Under the pieces are notes generated by a model that saw only the letters and a list, made by a program, of their open reading frames with translations, had not been told where the DNA came from and made no database searches. From the NCBI GenBank assembly GCA_022562835.1, contig JADFOM010000016.1, forward strand, positions 1-18,187: a DNA stretch of 18,187 bases. The letters are read 5' to 3'. This stretch comes from Acidobacteriota bacterium (GTDB lineage Bacteria > Actinomycetota > Acidimicrobiia > Acidimicrobiales > SHLQ01). Of the stretch, positions 15,590 to 18,187 are shown piece after piece. The position numbers and the translations under genes were made by a program. Positions within the stretch are counted from its first letter, which is position 1; every line of letters begins with the position of its first letter.

Positions 15590-16291
15590 GTGCCAAATCC
15601 AGTCGAAGGGATCGACCAGTCGAACAGCCCCTATGTGATCGTGTCGTCCGACACGCACGCTGGGCTGTTCGTCGAGGACTACCGCGAGTACCTGGAGTCG
15701 TCGTTGCACGGCGAGTTCGATGAATGGTTGGCGACGCGCCACGAGCACCGCGCCATGGTCGAGGAAATGAACGGCGAGTACCTAGAGCAGTGGGAACGAG
15801 AGAACGAAATCGGACTCGCGGGTGCCTACGACCCCGCCGTTCGCGACAAGACGCTCGATGCCGATGGCATAGCCGGCGAGGTCATCTTTGCCGACGGTGA
15901 CGCGGTCACCGGCATGGAGTCACCACCATTCGGCGCCGGCCTCACAGCGGGCATGATCACCGACCCGAAGCTGGCGTGGGCAGGAGCGCGCGCATACAAC
16001 CGCTGGCTCGAGGAGTTCTGTGCAACCAACCCTCCCCGCCGTGCAGGTGTCGCCCTCGTTCCGATAACGCACGGGGTGGACGAAGCCGTCAAGGAGATCG
16101 AGGCCTTGTCGGGTAAACCTGGCATCAAGGGCATCATGATTCCGACGATGTGGCATGACCACCCGTCCTATGGTCACGATAGTTATGACCCCGTCTGGGC
16201 AGCCTGCGCCAAAGGCGGTCTCGTCGATAAACGTCCCTATTCTGTCGCCGACGTTGGAGGCGCTGCAATCGAGGCTACCGTCGTTGAATAA
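15590..16291 (+). CDS. amidohydrolase (Amidohydro_2 family), C-terminal part replaced
   Basis: The product is 233 aa from the GTG at 15590, with GAGGAG (15578-15583) 6 nt upstream. It begins like the TIM-barrel amidohydrolase_2 family: VIVSSDTHAG supplies D21-x-H23 as first metal ligands, followed by the typical VEDYREYLES. AGVALVPITHGVDEAVKEI and IKGIMIPTMWHDHPSYGH are further family segments, and the recognisable part ends at DPVWAACA (200-207). Family members run to about 400 aa and continue with the strand that carries the metal-binding histidine (HxH region). Here the frame goes on into sequence antisense to the TadG-like gene and stops 26 codons later. The enzyme is therefore missing nearly half the barrel and its remaining metal ligands, and is unlikely to work as encoded. 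Confidence 0.82.
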   Translation: MPNPVEGIDQSNSPYVIVSSDTHAGLFVEDYREYLESSLHGEFDEWLATRHEHRAMVEEMNGEYLEQWERENEIGLAGAYDPAVRDKTLDADGIAGEVIFADGDAVTGMESPPFGAGLTAGMITDPKLAWAGARAYNRWLEEFCATNPPRRAGVALVPITHGVDEAVKEIEALSGKPGIKGIMIPTMWHDHPSYGHDSYDPVWAACAKGGLVDKRPYSVADVGGAAIEATVVE

Positions 16292-16909
16292 GCGCAGCGT
16301 CCCCGTCTCTCCAGACGATCCGTCCGGGGCGCGTACCTCCACATCACACTCCTCTCCGAACTTTGGCCTGCCGTCCGCGTCGAAGCAGGGGCTGGTATCG
16401 ATGGGGATGCCGAACGGCAACATGCCGGTCGCGTCCGGCGGGCTTCCGATGCACACCTTGGCGTGCGCTCCCACGTCGGGCGTCGCCAGGCTCCAGATCG
16501 TGGAGAAGAGACTGGCACCCTTCGCGCTAAGATCGACCATCACCCCATCGGGCTTGCCATCGAACGGCTCTGAGCCCCAGCAGCCTGTGATCACCTGAGG
16601 CGTGCTGTTCGCGAATATCGGAGCGTCTATGCCGTTTCGCTCGCCCCACTCGTACGTAATCGCGGTGGCTCTGCTCGTGATGTCGGCAGCATCCGTGCGA
16701 ACGAAGAGCTCCAGCCCCCCGGCAAACGCGGCCGCGTCGGCGTCCTTCTGCGCTGTTCGGCGCTGGCTGTGCCAAAGCGCGGCGTCCACGCCGATGACGC
16801 CTGCGACGAAGACGATCGTCATGACAAGCAGGAACAGCACAAGCATCTGTCCGGCGTTCTCGCCGACCAGGAAGCGAAGGCCGGCGGCCATCGGTTTCGT
16901 CAGCCGCAT
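15920..16909 (-). CDS. TadG-like Flp pilus assembly protein, 3' end replaced
   Basis: The open frame is 329 aa from the ATG at 16907-16909, overlapping the TadE gene by 10 bases. Residues 1-237 are TadG-like: a short cytoplasmic tail, GENAGQMLVLFLLVMTIVFV (16-35) entering a single membrane helix, and then the hallmark IGVDAALWHSQRRTAQKDAD followed by AAAFAGG. After that comes an extracytoplasmic domain with several cysteines. From about residue 238 (base 16198 and below) the frame is merely antisense to the amidohydrolase gene, so the genuine gene covers roughly 16200-16909 and its true C-terminus is absent. It belongs to the secreted-face part of the Tad pilus machine, with the TadE and pilin genes just upstream. 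Confidence 0.75.
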   Translation of the reverse strand: MRLTKPMAAGLRFLVGENAGQMLVLFLLVMTIVFVAGVIGVDAALWHSQRRTAQKDADAAAFAGGLELFVRTDAADITSRATAITYEWGERNGIDAPIFANSTPQVITGCWGSEPFDGKPDGVMVDLSAKGASLFSTIWSLATPDVGAHAKVCIGSPPDATGMLPFGIPIDTSPCFDADGRPKFGEECDVEVRAPDGSSGETGTLRLFNDGSLDCSASNVGDRIGTFIDETAFGAGCPDGVITIVTIGRVVMPHRRNHDALDARFTRQGLDLLDGFVHPVRYRNEGDTCTAGRVGCTELLEPAVVCARSCPRQLRVGDHARCEAGAEWW

Positions 16910-17409
16910 GGCGGTGGTGCTCCCAGTGGCTCGGGCGTCGACCCCACCCAGACCTGCTCCAGACGCATGTCCGTGCAGGCGTTCATCTCAAACGATGTTG
17001 GCGCGCCTCCCCACAGGTTCCCGATCCCCGCCAGGGGCGTCACGAACTGGTACGTATACCGAAGTCTCACGACTACGGAGTCGCCGGGGAGGAGCTGTCC
17101 GTCGGCGTTCATGTCGAAGAACAGCACGTCTACGTTGGCGGGATCCGTGACCAGCCCCTCAGACTGCTCTATCGCCCGCGCCTTTATCTCGGTCTCGGAC
17201 TGGCCGGTCGCCCCGTAGCGCGCCGCCTCGCGAGCGGCGTTCGTGACTACGACACGGTGATTGATGCCAATGCCGAAGTCGATGATGACGAACATGAAGA
17301 GGAAAATGATCGGCGCCAGAAAGGCGAACTCGACCAGCGCCTGGCCGCGCTCACCGGCACGGCTGGAACCGCGGGCGGGTCTCGTCGTCCTCGGGTGGTT
17401 GCTTAACAT
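16900..17409 (-). CDS. TadE-like pseudopilin
   Basis: The product is 169 aa from the ATG at 17407-17409; a TTG three codons upstream is possible and neither has a good ribosome-binding site. A basic leader ends at GERG, with the prepilin-peptidase site G22/Q23 and glutamate E27 at +5 followed by F28 (QALVEF), as in TadE/TadF pseudopilins. The hydrophobic segment is AFLAPIIFLFMFVIIDFGIG, followed by NAAREAARYGA, a very common TadE feature. The rest (about 70-169) is an extracytoplasmic domain. It is the second gene of the pilus unit and overlaps the TadG-like gene, so the two are translationally coupled. Confidence 0.88.
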   Translation of the reverse strand: MLSNHPRTTRPARGSSRAGERGQALVEFAFLAPIIFLFMFVIIDFGIGINHRVVVTNAAREAARYGATGQSETEIKARAIEQSEGLVTDPANVDVLFFDMNADGQLLPGDSVVVRLRYTYQFVTPLAGIGNLWGGAPTSFEMNACTDMRLEQVWVGSTPEPLGAPPPCG

Positions 17410-17434
17410 GCTCGCCAATCTGAATTCCGTGGTG

Positions 17435-17468
17435 AGCGGCGGGCGGTTGGGCCACTCCGCCCGCCGCT
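17435..17468 (-). terminator. strong GC hairpin between pilin and tadE
   Basis: AGCGGCGGGCGG (17435-17446) and CCGCCCGCCGCT (17457-17468) form a perfect 12-bp stem with a 10-base loop. It is located 38 bases past the pilin stop and 26 bases before the tadE start. There is no U-run on either strand. It could act as a U-less actinobacterial terminator or as a 3' stabiliser that lets the pilin mRNA outnumber the downstream message. Confidence 0.55.
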
Positions 17469-17505
17469 TCGTGCTTTGTATCGAGCCTTCTGCCGTTTGC
17501 CGGCC

Positions 17506-17718
17506 CTAGAACGGTGCGCAGGGCGTAGCGCTGACGAAGTCGATGCAGTTGCCGATCCCGGTGGCCATGTCGGCCAGGGCGCCGGTCAAGAACAACGCAC
17601 CGACAGCCATGAGTGTCAGCGCGATGATCCCGGTAAAGATTGCGTACTCTACCAGGTCCTGTCCGCGCTCGCTAATGTGCAGCTGGGCGCGCACCCAACT
17701 CAGCATGTATCGAACCAT
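17506..17718 (-). CDS. Flp/Fap-type major pilin
   Basis: The product is 70 aa from the ATG at 17716-17718, with a perfect AAGGAGG ribosome-binding site (minus strand, 17731-17725) 6 nt upstream, the best in the window, as expected for a highly expressed structural gene. The leader ends ISERG19, and the mature protein begins QDLVEY, matching the Flp consensus G/xxxxEY with E24 at +5 and Y25 at +6. A single hydrophobic segment (about 26-50) follows. C58 and C67 near the C-terminus could form a disulfide. It would be processed by a TadV-type prepilin peptidase and assembled into a thin adhesive pilus; the motor, secretin and peptidase genes are outside the window. Confidence 0.9.
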   Translation of the reverse strand: MVRYMLSWVRAQLHISERGQDLVEYAIFTGIIALTLMAVGALFLTGALADMATGIGNCIDFVSATPCAPF

Positions 17719-17982
17719 CTGTTTCCTCCTTCTCTGTTACCCGTTTCGGGTCGCTGTGAGCTTTGCACTAGCCGTGCCCACGGGCGATACGCTCGCCCCC
17801 AGGCCAGGCCGTCTCTTGATGCGTCGTGGTGTGCATCACCCCCTCTCTGGCCGACGTTTAGGCTTGCGGCCCCGGACAGGCACCGTTTCCGGAGGCCACG
17901 TCTGGACCGGTTGCGCTCAGGCTAGCTGACAGGGCATAAGAAAAGCGCAAGGGGGTTGACAGAAAATTGTTAGAGCCTGGAG
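17719..17982 (-). promoter_or_regulatory. pilin upstream region with several hairpins
   Basis: This 264-base gap contains no believable gene. Reading towards the pilin it holds four perfect short stems: GGCCG/CGGCC (17849-17853 and 17867-17871), TGATGC/GCATCA (17817-17822 and 17833-17838), GGGCGA/TCGCCC (17782-17787 and 17793-17798) and ACCCG/CGGGT (17739-17743 and 17747-17751). The last lies just before the ribosome-binding site. I could not match the arrangement to a known riboswitch class, and no convincing promoter hexamers facing the pilin were found. Confidence 0.35.
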
Positions 17983-18187
17983 CTAGGCGTGTAGGATTTC
18001 GAACGCGAAACGGAAGGGACCGACCCGAATCTCGTCGCCGTCTTCAAGGATTGTCCAGGCGGGCTGCTGATCAGCCGGGGGCATAGTTGTACGCCGTGAC
18101 AAGCGGTGGAGCATGAACTTGTCTTCCCGTAGCCAGACCCGCACCTCCCTCGGGGCTACGCGACCGCCGGCGTTCGCCAGGACGATA
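17983..18187 (-). CDS. FHA-domain protein, C-terminal end (partial)
   Basis: The last 67 codons of a leftward gene run from the window edge to the TAG at 17985-17983. The sequence VRVWLREDKFMLHRLS, then WTILEDGDEIRVGPFRFAFE, is the second half of an FHA (phosphothreonine-binding) beta sandwich; the position where most FHA domains have the NG turn reads SRRTTM here. The protein ends right after the domain (ILHA). Its N-terminal part is outside the window. FHA proteins are common beside Tad pilus genes in Actinomycetota, and it lies upstream of the pilin on the same strand. Confidence 0.75.
   Translation of the reverse strand, partial: IVLANAGGRVAPREVRVWLREDKFMLHRLSRRTTMPPADQQPAWTILEDGDEIRVGPFRFAFEILHA

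Noticed and set aside
14540..15748. 402-codon minus-strand open frame spanning the DUF1214, TetR and amidohydrolase region
   Set aside because: It crosses three recognised genes in a shadow frame and has a low-complexity Arg/Ser/Pro-rich composition with no motifs.
17956..17997. TTGACA at 17956-17961 as a promoter facing right
   Set aside because: No -10 lies at 15-19 bp, and the sequence to the right is the 3' end of a minus-strand gene, so nothing would be driven by it.
1..18187. tRNA, rRNA, CRISPR arrays, insertion sequences, phage genes
   Set aside because: I looked for cloverleaf-like stretches, repeat-spacer patterns, transposase or integrase motifs and terminal inverted repeats by eye and found none; short structured RNAs could still be missed without a covariance search.

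Overview
The window is high-GC bacterial DNA with frequent GTG starts, few clear Shine-Dalgarno sequences and the gene order hom-thrC-[thrB slot]-rho-rpmE-(unknown)-prfA-prmC-tsaC. That order, a Rho with an acidic/arginine-rich insertion, and the FHA and WXG100 proteins point to Actinomycetota. I lean towards an uncultured Acidimicrobiia-like lineage, but this is inference from gene order and protein style.

Left end (1-1380): a leftward gene encodes the N-terminal part (ubiquitin-like region, FHA, two membrane helices) of an EssC/FtsK-type type VII secretion protein without its ATPase domains. It faces a rightward WXG100-like gene across a short AT-rich promoter region. The first ~100 bases may hold the end of an unrelated + strand gene, so the FtsK-type gene looks cut there.

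Core block (1427-10828, all +): homoserine dehydrogenase, threonine synthase and an alkaline-phosphatase-superfamily protein (archaeal-type phosphoglycerate mutase/proposed homoserine kinase family) sit exactly where thrB is expected. They are followed by rho, a zinc-independent L31, an unrecognised gene, RF1, the RF methyltransferase PrmC and the threonylcarbamoyl-AMP synthase TsaC. The Rho is the most surprising gene: its reading frame is intact, but the P-loop lysine and several other nucleotide- and RNA-contacting residues are replaced.

Catabolic-looking cluster (10858-16210): a double-hotdog protein and an acetoacetate-decarboxylase-family protein (-), an SDR dehydrogenase and a DUF1214 protein (+), a TetR regulator (-) and an amidohydrolase (+). 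Closely related motifs occur in both divergent promoter regions and look like operators of the TetR protein. The substrate is unknown.

Right end (16200-18187, -): part of a Tad/Flp pilus locus: an FHA-domain protein (C-terminal end only), Flp pilin, TadE and a TadG-like protein. The + strand amidohydrolase and the - strand TadG-like gene are both broken at the same point near 16196-16213. That is the signature of a rearrangement or of an assembly chimera, so the link between the pilus genes and the rest of the window should not be trusted without read support.
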